A DNA stretch of 64,000 nt, taken from positions 12,692,001 through 12,756,000 of the forward strand of contig CM060893.1 in NCBI GenBank assembly GCA_030762935.1. The letters are read 5' to 3'. Source of the stretch: Hymenopus coronatus. Taxonomy: Eukaryota > Arthropoda > Insecta > Mantodea > Hymenopodidae. A program made the translations under genes and the position numbers. The notes below the pieces were generated by a model that did no database searches, was not told where the DNA came from, and worked only from the letters and a program-made list of their open reading frames with translations. Positions 1 to 11,367 of the stretch are shown in pieces; positions within the stretch are counted from its first letter, which is position 1; each line of letters starts with the position of its first letter.

Positions 1-29
1 AGAAAGTAAAAATCATACTACAATGTAGA

Positions 30-405
30 TAGATCTCTTTAAAGCGCACAATTTTTGTCAAATAAATGTTTTTGTGAACTAGTATTTTTCTCAGAAAAGT
101 ACTTCTTGTGGAGTATTACAATGTTTCTTCATATTTTTTTCTTTCTTCCCTCTTTCTTGGGCATGCGAAGAGAATGGAATTTTAAATCCATAATACAGCA
201 ACCCAATTTTAAAGTATTTCTATATCTCTTAAGGCCTACTGCTGTATAACCCTAATCCATTGTACCTATTAGGAAATATGCAATAAGAATTAAGATGATT
301 TCTGCAAATTTTTATCTCAATTAACATGATTTAGATACAAGAATAAGCATTTATTAGAATAGTTTAACCAAGAGTGAGTGGAGAAAGTCAAGTTTTTTTT
401 ACACA
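30..405 (+). mobile_element. HLE1, degenerate 3' half
   Basis: Weak but ordered similarity to the 3' half of HLE1: the CAGCAACCCAATTTTAAA block near 197, AAGATGATTTCTGCAAATTT near 292, then AATAAGCATTTATTAG and GGAGAAAGTCA near 380. It is much older than the other copies. It lies in the intron left of exon A. Confidence 0.5.
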
Positions 406-999
406 TGTTTTCGATGGAATAGTAACCGTTTTCTTCTCCGTGACATTCTGAGTAAAAAGTCAAAACATTCTTCGGTTTTCTTTTACATTGTTCACAGTAT
501 CCTTTTTTCTTTGACCAAGTGTAATTGACTAATTTATGCGCTCATTTCAGATCGTAAAATTGATTTTTACGGAATTCACGTGTAAAGAAGTGCAGCAAGC
601 GTAGAATGCAAGCATAAAGTAATTTTGTTCCAACTTTATGCTTGCCAAAATAATTTACAATATATCAATGATCAACAGACACTACTTCATAATTTTCTCA
701 TATTGTACCTCAAAAACTTTTTGGGATTTAGCAATTAGTAAATTTGATTCTGCTTCTTTCGCAGCTCTAAGGATATCGTAATTCTCAAAAACCTGCCATT
801 TACTCAAAATACATCACAGAACAACAATAATATTGGTTTGTTATGGCCTGCTATAACCACGATCGCGCCCAACAATGCAAAATAAATAAAGAACTATAAC
901 CACTGATGAATGGCTCAAACTTATCCTCAAATTAATTTATCTTTCATTGCTTTTCTTTTAATATGAGAAAATTCTTGTAGAAGAAACATTGATAATTGA
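406..999. other. AT-rich intron sequence, nothing recognised
   Basis: No exon with plausible splice sites and coding character, and no named repeat. A candidate acceptor near 549 is followed by stops in all frames. Confidence 0.5.
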
Positions 1000-1859
1000 T
1001 ATGTGTGCATAGTGTATAGAGAATGTATTGCACTCCACCAAAAAATTTGATACCGAGATTTCACCAGAAATATATGTTTTAGGGTCACCTGTATCCAAAA
1101 AAAGTATTTTCAGAAAAAGCTCCATGTGTGTGTGTGTGTCAGTGTGTCTGTGAACACGATAACTCAAAAACGAAAAGTCAGTAAAATACCAAACTTGGTA
1201 TTTAGGTTTAGTATCTTCCAGAGATGCGACACAAAGATTTTGAGGAAAATCTCCCCACCCCCAACTACCCTTTACATGGAGCTTTTTTCGAAAATTTTGA
1301 TTTTCTTAAAAATGGCTCTAACGATTTTGATTAAAATTTTGTATATTAAAGATATTTACCTGACAAATAAAATGTATATCTTGAATTTTCTGGGAATAGC
1401 CTCTGAAGAGTAGTTTAATCTGGATGAATTTTACTGAATTTTGAATCACTGCTAAACTGTAAGAGATGGACAAAAGCTTAATACACAAAAAATGTAGAGC
1501 ACATTAAAACACACAATTTATGTTATATACTTTTTTTTCGTAGAGTTTGTCGTTTTTTAGACATTCCTTATTTTTGGTTTCTGCTATGAAAGACATATAC
1601 TTTTCTCATACAGGAACTTGTAAACTCCTATCCATGTAAACAAAGGAACTTCATTGTCATAGCAATCAGCTTTTGACTATCACTTTAAGCTATGGTTGTC
1701 CCTTATTTCGCTTCTACTTACAAGGACGCGAGTAATAAGACTATTTCTGCTAATTTTTCTGATTAGCATAAAGTAAATAGAAGTATAAGCTTTTTAAGAA
1801 TAATTTGTTGCAGGGATATAGAGAAAGTCATGTGAATGGTACACATCAGCTTTTTTTTT
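1000..1859 (+). mobile_element. HLE1 copy, nearly complete
   Basis: Retains the right arm of the palindromic head (GCATAGTGTATAGAGAATG), the block GATACCGAGATTTCACCAG, a short (TG)n, AACTCAAAAACGAAAAGTC, ATACCAAACTTGGTATTTAG, GATGCGACACAAAGATTTT, AACGATTTTGATTAAAAT, GGGAATAGCCTCTGAAGAG, the TAGAGAAAGTCATGTGAATG tail hairpin and a T-run. The left arm of the head is lost. Confidence 0.8.
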
Positions 1860-2082
1860 ATTCTCATGTGGTTGTTTTGATTCTCTTGTTTCACAATATT
1901 CCCACTTGAATCAAAAACCATAACTTTACGCTCTTACATCATAAATGACTATTTGGTAATTTGGTCACTAATGCTGAATTTAGAAGCCATATATCTTATC
2001 TGAGATTATTTCATTATCTACATGAGAGGAGAATGTCCCTCCTTTGTTTTCACAGTCTCTGATATTCCATTATATTTCACAG

Positions 2083-2302
2083 ATCGGCATTGAACAAACA
2101 TGGGGGAGACCCAGAATTGTTATTCCTTCAAGAAACTTTGCAGCAATGGTTCTATTCTGGTGCTGTGCACTGGATCATTAAATCATTCCAGAAGTCATAC
2201 CATGCAATCAGGAAAGCTGTGAACCTAGACAGACTGGAGCGTGTTGATGAGAACACTGATATAACTGGCTCTGTACTTGATGTTCTGCACATATTCGAGC
2301 AG
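2083..2302 (+). CDS. unc-13-4B: Unc-13 exon A (residues 1-73 of the visible part)
   Basis: Acceptor TTTCAC-AG at 2081-2082, donor GTGAGTG from 2303. The exon starts with one base of a split codon, then reads SALNKHGGDPELLFLQETLQ. It continues into a helical segment ending DVLHIFEQ. It ends in phase 0. The sequence is typical of the MUN region of Munc13-4/BAIAP3 proteins. Confidence 0.88.
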
Positions 2303-2510
2303 GTGAGTGTTTCATGAGTAGGTCTCGCAACTTCATGCAGTTTGAAGAAATAGAACTACATCTTTACCAATCATGTATTTTGCTGAAATGAAGCTAATTT
2401 TATATTCCATAAATGCATATATATTTTATTTTGCATATTTTAATGCATATATTATTATTTTCTTCATATTTCACTCAATTTATTATCTAATTTTAACATT
2501 TCTCTGATAA

Positions 2511-2515
<5 letters not shown>

Positions 2516-2575
<60 letters not shown>

Positions 2576-2579
2576 CGAC

Positions 2580-2635
<56 letters not shown>

Positions 2636-2643
2636 TAACAACA
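2516..2643. repeat. (AAT)n microsatellite
   Basis: About 40 ATA/AAT units interrupted near 2573 by GACGACA and ending with GATAACAACA. It lies in the intron after exon A. Minus-strand poly-tyrosine reading is an artefact. Confidence 0.95.
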
Positions 2644-2704
2644 CAACAAAACACTAATTTCCAAGAAATATAAACATGTGATGATAACTAACTTTGTTTG
2701 TAGC

Positions 2705-3230
2705 TTAACACCCTTTACCCTGGTTGGCTATATTGGACGATGAATTAAATTGGTGAAATAATACTCAAATGATCCTGGGAGCCATGGAGCATAAAGCTAT
2801 TCAAATATTTTTGAATAGCTTTATATTATTTAATTGGAGACCAGATTAAAGGAACACATGAGAAATCTAAAATACAAACAAATAGAAAAATCAGCAGTTG
2901 CCCATCATTTTTGGACATCAGGACACGAAATCACACCGACTATAAAACTATTAAAACCAGCTTATAAACCCACAGAATTAGATGTGTGGGAGAAGAAAAA
3001 GAGCCATATTATGAATTTTGATTTGCCACCATACAGCAACCTCTGGAAGTTCATAGATCCGGCAACAGATGCCTCCACAATTGATACAATGGGGGATTGT
3101 TGATGCTAATGAAGAGAGATTTAGTCAGAATTAAGGGTTGAAAATGGGAACAACTGTTACCTGAAACCGGTCCCCAGTAAGTAAAAATAAGTGATGTTTA
3201 TGTTACAAAAACCGACTCAAATTCTTTTAT
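2705..3230 (+). mobile_element. Penelope-like element, 3' fragment with part of the GIY-YIG endonuclease
   Basis: From about 2837 it reads TRLKEHMRNLKYKQIEKSAV, then AHHFWTSGHEI. This matches the C-terminal half of the GIY-YIG nuclease of Penelope-like elements, with the R...EH and SA-A-H positions. The GIY and YIG strands are missing. The frame ends at 3103. The motif GTTACAAAAACCGACTCAA near 3202 recurs at the ends of the Penelope fold-back at 22.8-23.3 kb. The flanking block CCCTTTACCCTGGTTGGC near 2710 also occurs near 6500 and 7640 beside the other Penelope copy. Confidence 0.75.
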
Positions 3231-3694
3231 TATTGCTATTTCTTGTGTTATGGTCGTGTACCATGTTATTTATTTGAAAGTATTGTATATTATTATTTAT
3301 AAAGCATACAGTTTCTAATATAGAGTTTTCAAGTTTTGTGAGGAATGTTCTACTTTAGAGCGTAGCATAATTCTGACAGAGTTCAGACACTTGACCCATT
3401 TCTAACCACTGCAGTGGTGTGAAATTTTGTGCACATGTCTCCTTCTTTCCTTCATCGACAAAGTTAGAGATGTGCACAACAATCAGTCCAGTTTCTTTAT
3501 TGCCACACCTTGTATATTGACATGGGGCTGCTGCTTTTAAGCACACTTAAAAACCACTATTATGGGTGAGGTTTGAGGAGCCCAAATTGTGAGCTACCCA
3601 AACTAATTGGATACATCTCACTATTGCGTTTAACCTTTTCCCTCTACATTTTCTTTTAGTGTTAAACCACAATTTGGGTTAAATATATTTATTG

Positions 3695-4045
3695 TGGCAT
3701 TAACCACTTCTGAGCTCACGGGGAACCTTGGCCTACCACCTGGCTGCGGCATCTCCCATCTCGGTCCACTACAGACGCCATGGTTGGTGTGCAGTATTGG
3801 AGGGTGAGACATGGTCAGCACCTCGAGTCCCCCCCCCCCCGGCCAGTTAATGTGGTCCTTATGACCTGGAGCCACTACTTCTCCATCAAGTAGCTCCTCA
3901 ATTGGCCCCCCAGGGACCTTACAAGGCTGAGTGCAACCCGGGTCAGGTCTCCCAGCAGGAGAAAAATCCCCATGCCGGTACTGGGGATCGAACCCAGGTC
4001 TCCCGCTTGGTAAGCAGCTGCGCTACCACCGCGCTAAGGAGACAA
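3695..4045 (-). mobile_element. SINE-B copy, tRNA-headed
   Basis: Read on the minus strand it starts GTCTCCTTAGCGCGGTGGTA, a tRNA D-arm/A-box, followed by GGGTTCGATCCCCAGT, a T-arm/B-box. About 280 bases of body follow. Three more copies lie at 42254, 44090 and 60283. Intronic, between exons A and B. Confidence 0.8.
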
Positions 4046-4233
4046 CCTTTATATTGATTTGAATTTTAAAATATTTACATTTTTTTGAAGTAGTAAGTCC
4101 CTGTTCCTTTTTTCTTATGCCTATGAAGTTTTGAAGCTATCACATAGTGATCTGCTTTTTAAAAGTGTGATTATTGCTTTATATTACAGTATTCTTATAC
4201 CTAAAATGAATTTGTAAATGTTTTATGTTTCAG

Positions 4234-4308
4234 GTGAAGATATTTTGGGAAAAGCTAGACTGGCCAGATACTGAAATGGCTTTTGTGTTTGTAGTGAATA
4301 TTATCAAT
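4234..4308 (+). CDS. unc-13-4B: Unc-13 exon B (residues 74-98)
   Basis: A 75-base exon of 25 codons, too short for an ORF scan. It lies between TTTCAG and GTAAGTAA and is phase 0 on both sides. It reads VKIFWEKLDWPDTEMAFVFV and ends VNIIN, which joins smoothly to exon C (DVCDCTVLY). Confidence 0.87.
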
Positions 4309-4570
4309 GTAAGTAATCCATGAGTATTGTAACTTGTAATTTTTAATTAAAAAATACTTCAAACTTTTGCCAAAGTTTAACTTTTTGAATTGGTTTAGAA
4401 AAGGGAGAGAGCCTTGAATGTTGGAGATCTAATCTAAATTTCTTTTCTTTTGAATAAATCATTTGTTTTTGCATATTTTGAGTTATCTTCATAATATACT
4501 TTTTCCCAAAGCAAGTTGAGTATGCTTTCTGCATTTTCTCCCACGACTTCACTGGGTATTTTCAAAGGGA

Positions 4571-4862
4571 AAAAATGTAAATGGTGTGTTATTTATGGAC
4601 GCTCTTTAACTACTGTGATTCTCAGCGTCCCATTCTAAATTGGGCGTGAAAGACCACTTAATTTTGCTCAGAGGCCTCTCTATCAGGCTTGAGGTTCTTT
4701 TATGTGCCGTAAATCTATAACAGCTTTACTTCCCTTTCAAAGGAAGCCATGCTAAGGATTTTTACACATGAAAAAGTCCATCGTCTTCCGCCGGGTTTGA
4801 ACCCGCAACCTTGGGTATATGAAGTCAGCATGAAAACCATTACACCATGGAGGGCGACTCTC
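4571..4862 (-). mobile_element. SINE-A copy, complete
   Basis: A 292-base insertion flanked by a direct repeat TTCAAAGGGA at 4561-4570 and 4863-4872. On the minus strand the head reads CCATGGTGTAATGGTTTTCA (A-box) and GGGTTTGAACCC is in the B-box region; the tail ends ATAAATAACACACCATTT. The target-site duplication points to LINE-machinery retroposition. Confidence 0.88.
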
Positions 4863-5033
4863 TTCAAAGGGATTCTTCACTGGTGACAACAAGTATGAGA
4901 ATAGTTTTTTTTCCCCAAGTGGAGGGAAAAAAAAAACCCAATCTATAGGCAACAGATGGGGTGGGATGTCACCAATTGGAAATACTCACTACACTAAAAA
5001 AAAATCTCCACCAGAGGGATAAGAAAGTAAAAA

Positions 5034-5742
5034 ATTCTGATGTGTTCCATTCACATGAATTTCTCTACAACAAATTATTGTTAAAAAGCTTATGCTCCTA
5101 TTTACTTCATGCTAATCGAGAAAAAGTTAGCATAAATAATCTTATTATTTTCTTCGTTGAAAGTAAAAGCGAAATAAGGGAGTACCATAGGTTAAAGTGA
5201 TAGTCAAAAGCTGGTTGCTATGTGACTGAAGTTCCTTTGTTTGTTTGGACAGGAGGTCACAAACTCCTGTATGAGAATAGTATGTGTTTCAAAAGCTGAA
5301 ACCAATAACAAGGAATATCTAAAAAAATGATCAACTCCACGAAAAAAATGTGTATAACAAAAATTGTGTGTTTTATCGTGATCTACATTTCATGTGTAGT
5401 AAGTTTTTGTCTATCTCTTACGGTTTACCAGTTATGCTAAATTCATCCAGAATAAAGAAGTCTTTTGAGGCTATTCCCAGAAAATTCAAGATATACAATT
5501 TATTTGGCAAGTAAATATCTTAAATATAAGAGATTTTAATCAAAATCGTTAGAGCCATTTTTAAGAAAAATAAAAATTTTCGAAAAAAAGTTCCATGTAA
5601 GGGGTAGTTGGGGGTGGGGGGATTTTCTTGAAAATCTTCTTGTCGCATCCTTGAAAGATACCAAACTTAAATACCAAGTTTGGTTTTAAACAGTCTTTTC
5701 GTTTTTGAGCTATGCTGCACACACACACACACGCACACACAT
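5034..5742 (-). mobile_element. HLE1 copy, head missing
   Basis: Starts with the inverted tail (CTGATGTGTTCCATTCACAT) and runs through all internal blocks to the (CA)n tract, here ACACACACACACACGCACAC. At about 5745 it stops against a mariner transposase fragment, so the head side was lost or replaced. Confidence 0.85.
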
Positions 5743-5749
5743 GTTCAAG

Positions 5750-6170
5750 TTTGGAAATAAAAAAAGGGTCACTGGGGGCTAAATCTGGTGATAATGGTGG
5801 ATGTTTTAGTATTTCGAACCTTGATTCTACAATTTTTGCCATCTAAACTGCGCAGGTGTGCACCTCTACATTGTCTTGATGGAAGAGAATCTGTTTCTTT
5901 GCCAGAGGGCATTTTTTCTTGATTTCTCTGTTGAACTAGTGCAATAACAATACCTAATACACTCTGTTTATCATTCTTCCTTTCTGCAAGTAATCAATGT
6001 AGATGATTCTGCGTGCATCCCAAAAAACCGAGGCCTTCACAGATGGGCAGATTTCACCACCTTTACCTTCCTTGGAGCCCGTTTGCCTTTGAAACCCATA
6101 GTTTCGACTGCATATCTTTGATATGCTGGAGTCAATCCATCTACTTACCTGGCTAAAAGTCCGAGTTAAA
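5750..6170 (-). pseudogene. mariner transposase fragment
   Basis: The minus strand encodes ASVFWDARRIIYIDYLQKGR, then after a stop QILFHQDNVEVHTCAV, another stop, and MAKIVESRFEILKHPPLSPD followed by LAPSD. These are the three catalytic Asp regions of mariner D34D transposases (VFWD, HQDN, PDLAPSD). Stops and frameshifts make it dead. The C-terminus is cut at the junction with the HLE1 microsatellite. Confidence 0.82.
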
Positions 6171-6502
6171 TTTTAAACATTTTTGCAAATTTATTCTATA
6201 CTCTTATTTACAAAATCTCGCCTCTAAGAAGTGATGTGAGAAGTTGGTGAGCATTGTCGGACGGAGAGATGCACAATTTATACTTTGTTTATTTTCAAAA
6301 GTCTTTTTTAGTTTATTTTCTTTCAGGTTGTTTTAACATCTAGGTCACATCACAACCATCTTAGACTGCTTATTATGCTTGAATTTACCAATGCTGCAGA
6401 GACCAGCTCACAGTGATCTCTAATGAGCCTTGAATTCTGAGCAGTGTTTAAAACTATTATCTGTGGTTAATGAATAATTCTAGGCTAAAATTTGGCATCC
6501 TT

Positions 6503-7605
6503 TAACCCTGGTTATAAAATGAGTCGAATTTACACTTGAATGCTTCACTAGTAATAAATTAAATGGATATGTTTCGCAGGCATATGTTGCCTACATCATC
6601 AACAGATTTTGATCGCCCTCCGTGGTGGAATGGTTACCATGCTAACTTTATATACCCAAGGTTGCAGGTTCAAACCCAGCGGAGGACGATGGATTTTTCC
6701 GGCGTAAACATCCTTAGCATGGCTTCCTTCGGAAGGGAAATAAAGCTGTCGGTCCCGTGTCATTGATTTATGGCACGTAAAAGACTCAAGTCTGATTGAG
6801 AGGCCTCTGAGCAAAATTAAGTGGTCTTTCACGCCCAATTTAGAATGGGACGCTGAGAACCACAGTAGTTAAAGAGCGTCCATAAATAACACTCCCATTT
6901 TTTTTTAACAGATTTTGACTGGCCAGCCTGTTGTTGGTATTTTCTGTGGACTTGTCTCCTTTCTCTGGTGGCTGATAAATGAACTTGTAAAACGGGTTGT
7001 CATCGGTGGGAATTCCAAAATTCATAAGGCTAGGTTTCTGCTTTAAAATAAAGATCTTTTCCCATATGTTTAATTACAGGGATTGCTATACTCATTCCAA
7101 AAAGTGGACACCCACATCCAAGAGATCAGGAATTTACAGAATCAACTGTAAAAACTGTGATAAAAGATACACAGGACAAACCAGAACCAGGTTGAAGGAA
7201 CATCTGGCACACTTAAGAAACAACCAAATGGAGAAATCAGCAGTAGCCTCACATGCTTGGGACAATAGCCATAGAATCAAAGATAATGTCCACTTGTTAA
7301 AATCAGTACAGCGACCGCTAGAATTAACCATGAGAAAAGATCTTTATTTTAAAGCAGAAACCTAGCCTTATGAATTTTGGAGTTCCTGCCTATGACAACC
7401 TGCTCTACAAGTTCATTTATCAGCCACCAAAGAAAGGAGAGGAGTCCACAAAAAATACCAACAACAGGCCAGCCAGTCAAAATCTGTTGATGATGTAGGC
7501 AACATATGCCTGCGAAACATGTCCAGGTAATTTATTACTCAGTGAAGCAATTCAAATGTAAATTTGACTCATTTTGTAGCCAATGTATAATTATGCTTCA
7601 CTGTG
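6503..7605 (+). mobile_element. Penelope-like element with inverted arms around a GIY-YIG segment
   Basis: The left arm (6503-6612 and 6919-7060) is the inverse of the right arm (about 7337-7605); both carry GTTTCGCAGGCATATGTTGC and AAAATTCATAAGGCTAGGTT. Between them, on the plus strand, 7109-7365 encodes SGIYRINCKNCDKRYTGQT and KEHLAHLRNNQMEKSAVASH. This is a GIY-YIG endonuclease with YTG in place of YIG, as in Penelope-like elements. The arms themselves hold the element's C-terminal coding piece (FGVPAYDNLLYKFIYQPP). The reverse transcriptase part is missing. Inverted or tandem terminal repeats are normal for this class. A SINE interrupts the left arm. Confidence 0.82.
6613..6906 (+). mobile_element. 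SINE-A copy, complete, nested in the Penelope arm
   Basis: 294 bases with target-site duplication AACAGATTTTGA at 6601-6612 and 6907-6918. Head CCGTGGTGGAATGGTTACCA, B-box region GGTTCAAACCC, T-rich end. Inserted after the Penelope fold-back formed, because the other arm is uninterrupted. Confidence 0.92.
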
Positions 7606-7774
7606 TACCACTTCCAGTATTTTGCTTCTTTTGATCCTTTAACCTGATAGGTCATATTGGATCTTGAATGAAATGGGTGAAATGAGGCTCAAATGACCCC
7701 AGGGTTCAAGAGTGTAGAGGTTAGGTTTCTTGTGTTATGTACAATGCTTCTAAACCATTTAACTTTTCTCACAG

Positions 7775-7873
7775 GATGTCTGTGACTGCACAGTTCTCTA
7801 CATAGAAGAATTATGTGAGAAAGCAGAAACTCAAAGAAGCAGAAATGGTGAACCATACAATATTGCCAAAGAG
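7775..7873 (+). CDS. unc-13-4B: Unc-13 exon C (residues 99-131)
   Basis: Acceptor TTTTCTCACAG, donor GTGAGTTT, 33 codons, phase 0 both ends. It encodes DVCDCTVLYIEELCEKAETQ followed by a hydrophilic stretch ending NIAKE. It is part of the MUN/MHD2 helical bundle. Confidence 0.87.
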
Positions 7874-8454
7874 GTGAGTTTTGTGTGAAGATAAAGGATT
7901 TACAAAAAGCATAATGATTTATCCACATTTATTTTTTCATCGTAGCTTGGGGTGGCAGTACAAAGAAAAATACTGAGTGCTTATTTTTCAGAAAAGAGGA
8001 TTCAGAATTTAAAACATGAACAATCATACAAAGAAAGCTTTTAAATATTTTGATTCTCTTGCTAGCAACCCTAAAATTTTGTCAGTAAAATTGAAGCTTA
8101 CTTAATATTTATTTTCTAAATTTATATAAACTTTGAGAATCTGTTCAAAGTATTGCTAAAAATACTCTTTTCCTTCGTCTGAACATGTTTGTATATTTTT
8201 CTCCTGTCTAAGGGCTGCGATTTGTAAGGTTTATTTCTGTACATCTATTCTTTAACGGTTCACAAAGAAAGAAGTTGGATAGTGTTAAATTGGGAGATCC
8301 TAGCAGCCAAAGATTTGTTGTCATACTTTAGCTTTGAAACTTAAGGTGCCACCTATAAATTAGGCTATTGGTGTCTTAATTAGAGAGGGGATTCTAACAG
8401 AGCTCAAAATAAAAATATATAACTACCTCATCTCTTATTCACATTTTTACCTTC
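7874..8454. other. AT-rich intron, nothing recognised
   Basis: No repeat or coding signal seen between exon C and the HLE1 fragment. Confidence 0.5.
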
Positions 8455-8585
8455 TCTATTATTTGCCTACAATAAGTATAGAGAAAGTATTTTATTCCAC
8501 CCATGTATAAAAAACCTTTTTAGAAAAAAGCATGTGTGCGTGTGTTCAGCATTCTTCAAGAATACAACATAAAGATTCTCTCCCT
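8455..8585 (+). mobile_element. HLE1 5' fragment
   Basis: Contains AAGTATAGAGAAAGTATT, TTCCACCCATGTATAAAA and the start of the TG tract, then degrades into a CT-rich stretch at 8576-8624. Confidence 0.6.
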
Positions 8586-8624
8586 TTCCCTCCCTCCCTC
8601 CATCCCCCTCCCCCCTCTCTCTCT

Positions 8625-8905
8625 CTGTGGTGTAATGGTTATCAAGCTAACTTAATATACCCAAGGTCATGGGTTCAAACCTGACATAGGACAATGGATT
8701 TTTTTCAGGCGTAAAAATCTTTAACATGGCTTCCTTTGGAAGGGAAGTAAAGCTGTTGGTCCCATGTTGTAGATTTATGGCACATAAAAGAACCTCAAGC
8801 CTGATAAAGAGGCCTCTGAGCAAAATTAAGTAATCTTTTACGCCCAGAATAGAATGGGATGCTAAGAACCACAGCAGTTAAAAGAATGTCCATAAATAAA
8901 ACTAT
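8625..8905 (+). mobile_element. SINE-A copy
   Basis: Head TGGTGTAATGGTTATCAAGC directly after a (CT)n run, body through GGCCTCTGAGCAAAATTAAG to CCATAAATAAAACTATTTTC. The first bases of the tRNA head are missing or masked by the CT run, and no clear target duplication was found. Confidence 0.8.
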
Positions 8906-8997
8906 TTTCATTTTTACTCACTCACTCTGTCACATGCACCCATATAAATTTTCTCTCTTTATAAAAGCATTATAGATTTTATCTTACATCCATTGTA

Positions 8998-9296
8998 AAA
9001 ATGGAAATGGCGTGTTATTTATGGATGCTCTTTAACTGCTGTAGTTCTCAGCGTCCCATTCTAAATTGGGCATGAAAGACCACTTAATTTTGCTCAGAGG
9101 CCTCTCCTATCAGGCTTGAGGTTCTTTTATGTGCCGTAAATCTATGACACAGGACCCACAGCTTTACTTCCCTTCCGAAGGAAGCCATGCTAAGGATTTT
9201 TACACCTGAAAAAATCTGTCGTCCTCCGCTGGGTTTGAACCCGCGACCTTGGGTATATGAAGTTAGCATGGTAACCATTACACCACGGAGGGCGAC
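8998..9296 (-). mobile_element. SINE-A copy, complete
   Basis: 299 bases flanked by TACATCCATTGTA at 8985-8997 and 9297-9309. It lies about 90 bases from the preceding SINE-A and in opposite orientation. Its end is 170 bases before the exon D acceptor. Confidence 0.92.
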
Positions 9297-9466
9297 TACA
9301 TCCATTGTATTTATTGTTATTTAATTATGTAATTGATTAGTACATGTTTATTTGTATTTAATTATGTTAACTGATAAATAAAATTGTAAGAAATTATGTA
9401 TTCCAGATGTGCACATTTTATAACAAATTCAAAAGTATCTATTTTGGGTCTGTGTTGTTGTTTCAG

Positions 9467-9673
9467 CTGTGCTTTGCTGCCAACAACATACTTTATTTAC
9501 AGAAACAACTACCACAGACAATAAGAAAATTCAGGGCAGAAGAGACGGCAGCAAGACTTGCCAGTAACTATTCTGTTGAAATCAGCCAACGAACATTGCA
9601 ACTAATTTCTCATAATGTAACAGAGATTATGTCCAACAAGCAGGGTGAACTCTTTAACAGAACTGCAAAGAAA
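9467..9673 (+). CDS. unc-13-4B: Unc-13 exon D (residues 132-200)
   Basis: Acceptor TTGTTTCAG, donor GTAAGTGC, 69 codons, phase 0. It begins LCFAANNILYLQKQLPQ and ends GELFNRTAKK. The LC-ANNIE-like start is a recurring feature of the MUN domain in this family. Confidence 0.9.
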
Positions 9674-10084
9674 GTAAGTGCACATTTCCACTATATGATG
9701 TATCAAACTGGCTTAGAAGCTCCTTAAAATTATAGGTGAATTAACACTATATGTAAAATGTACTTTCTGTATCACTTAAATATGATAGATAATGTAGTGC
9801 ATTTCAACTAAAAATGTAACACTGGAATTTTGCTGGAAATTATATTTTAAGATCCCCTTAATTAAGAAATAAAGATTTATTTTATAAAAGTTAGATGTGA
9901 TACTTTCAAATGGCTTACTCTAGCAAATACAAATTCACATGTATCTATTATATAGTAATACAGTAGATATTCATATAAAACATGATTCTTTTATGCTTGC
10001 TTCATAACTTTTGGTTAGGAGTGATTTCAAATTAAGAGGTGCAGAATAACATTCAAACACTTAGAACTCCATCAAGCTCTGGCA
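9674..10084. other. AT-rich intron, nothing recognised
   Basis: No exon or repeat identified between exon D and the GA microsatellite. Confidence 0.45.
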
Positions 10085-10086
10085 TT

Positions 10087-10088
<2 letters not shown>

Positions 10089-10154
<66 letters not shown>

Positions 10155-10160
10155 AGGGAG
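10089..10160. repeat. (GA)n microsatellite
   Basis: About 30 AG units followed by three GGGA units. It directly precedes an inverted HLE1 head, at the place where HLE1 normally has its (CA)n tract. Confidence 0.95.
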
Positions 10161-10164
10161 TGAA

Positions 10165-10291
10165 GTGCTTAGTTTGGACTCAGGGGGTCCCAAAACATGA
10201 ATTTCTGGTGAAATCTCGGTATAGAATTTTGTGTGCAATACAATACTTTCTCTATACACTAGGTATATAGTATGTATACAGAAAGTAAAAA
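10165..10291 (-). mobile_element. HLE1 head fragment
   Basis: Inverted head: TCAGGGGGTCCCAAAACATG, GTGAAATCTCGGTATAGAAT and the palindrome TATACACTAGGTATATAGTA, ending GAAAGTAAAAAG. Confidence 0.75.
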
Positions 10292-10339
10292 GGGTTTGCA
10301 TCGAATGTAAAGCACATCAATGAAAATAGATAATAGGTA

Positions 10340-10989
10340 TTTTATTTAAATTTATTTAATACAATAATGGATTTATTGTGCATATAAAATATATATATAT
10401 ATATTTTTTTATTCTTCCTCGTTTCATGCACAAATTCTAACACGTTTTCTTCAACTTCAGAATGTCTTCCTTTGCCAGGACATGTAAATTTTTTCCTACT
10501 AGCTTTAGTAGCAAATAAAACTAATTTCTGTTTTTGCCACAAGCGAACGCTGCTCTCGGATACATTGAACTCTCTTCCTGCATTTCTGTTACCATTTTTT
10601 CAGCTTAAAGGATTAATTTACACTTTAAAGAAACATCATAAGACATTCTTCACTATTTACCCTTGCCTTCCATATCGTAACTAAAATGCTCAATGATAAA
10701 TGAATGGCTAGCTTGTCACAAGTTTCCAGATGCATATTAACTCTAGTAATCCATTGTGACATAGTAAACAAATGAATGTGCGGCTAGCTTGCTGTGAGTT
10801 TCTGGATGCATGTTAACTCCAGCAATCCATTGTGATGTAATAAACGAAAACAAATTAAATGAAATTACTGGCATTCTACAGAATGGATTTGCACCCAAAT
10901 CTAATGCGCACCACGATTTTGTGAACAATATTTAGTAAAAAGAGGTGTGCATTAGGTTTGCATAAATATGGTACATTTTATTTTGACTG
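10340..10989 (-). pseudogene. pogo/Tigger-like transposon, N-terminal part
   Basis: The minus strand from about 10690 reads SYDVSLKCKL, a stop, then NGNRNAGREFNVSESSVRLW and QKQKLVLFATKASRKKF with GKGRHSEVEENVLEFVHE. This is the helix-turn-helix DNA-binding start of pogo/Tigger-type transposases. Between it and about 10989 lies a noncoding 5' end with CCATATTTATGCAAACC and GTGGTGCGCATTAGATT, and an internal duplicated block (ATTCATTTGTTTACTATG and related). The DDE catalytic part is absent. Stops break the frame. Confidence 0.65.
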
Positions 10990-11367
10990 GTAAATGAAAA
11001 TGTTTCATGAACACAGATTTCAATTATGTTCATGCAGCACTTCTCTAATTACACTGCATCCTGCGACTCAAGGCTCCTAACCTCAAAATTCTCAATTTGG
11101 TACTGCCTTTGTATGTGACAATTTTTTCCATACCTATGTGTTCTAGAGTTAATATAGAAGCAGCTAAAATTTACAAACATAAAGCTTATTTAATGCATAT
11201 TTTGTACCAAAGAGTTATTATCATACGCTATGATAATTTGTATAATATGGCAAGCAACTCTCAGAATAAAGTTAAACGGATACAGCAAACAACATTTTAT
11301 AAGCATAGATAATTTGTGTGAACAATAGTCTGTGTTTGGGGTGAGAAACAGAAGAAATCAGATAACA
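10990..11367. other. intron sequence, nothing recognised
   Basis: No exon or known repeat seen. Confidence 0.4.

Noticed and set aside
540..640. Upstream Unc-13 exon after the acceptor-like TTTCAG at 549
   Set aside because: Short frames with stops and no MUN-like residues.
2464..2664. Poly-tyrosine minus-strand frame
   Set aside because: Translation of the (AAT)n microsatellite.
10053..10301. Frames rich in RE or SL across 10085-10160
   Set aside because: Translation of the (GA)n tract and the HLE1 fragment next to it.
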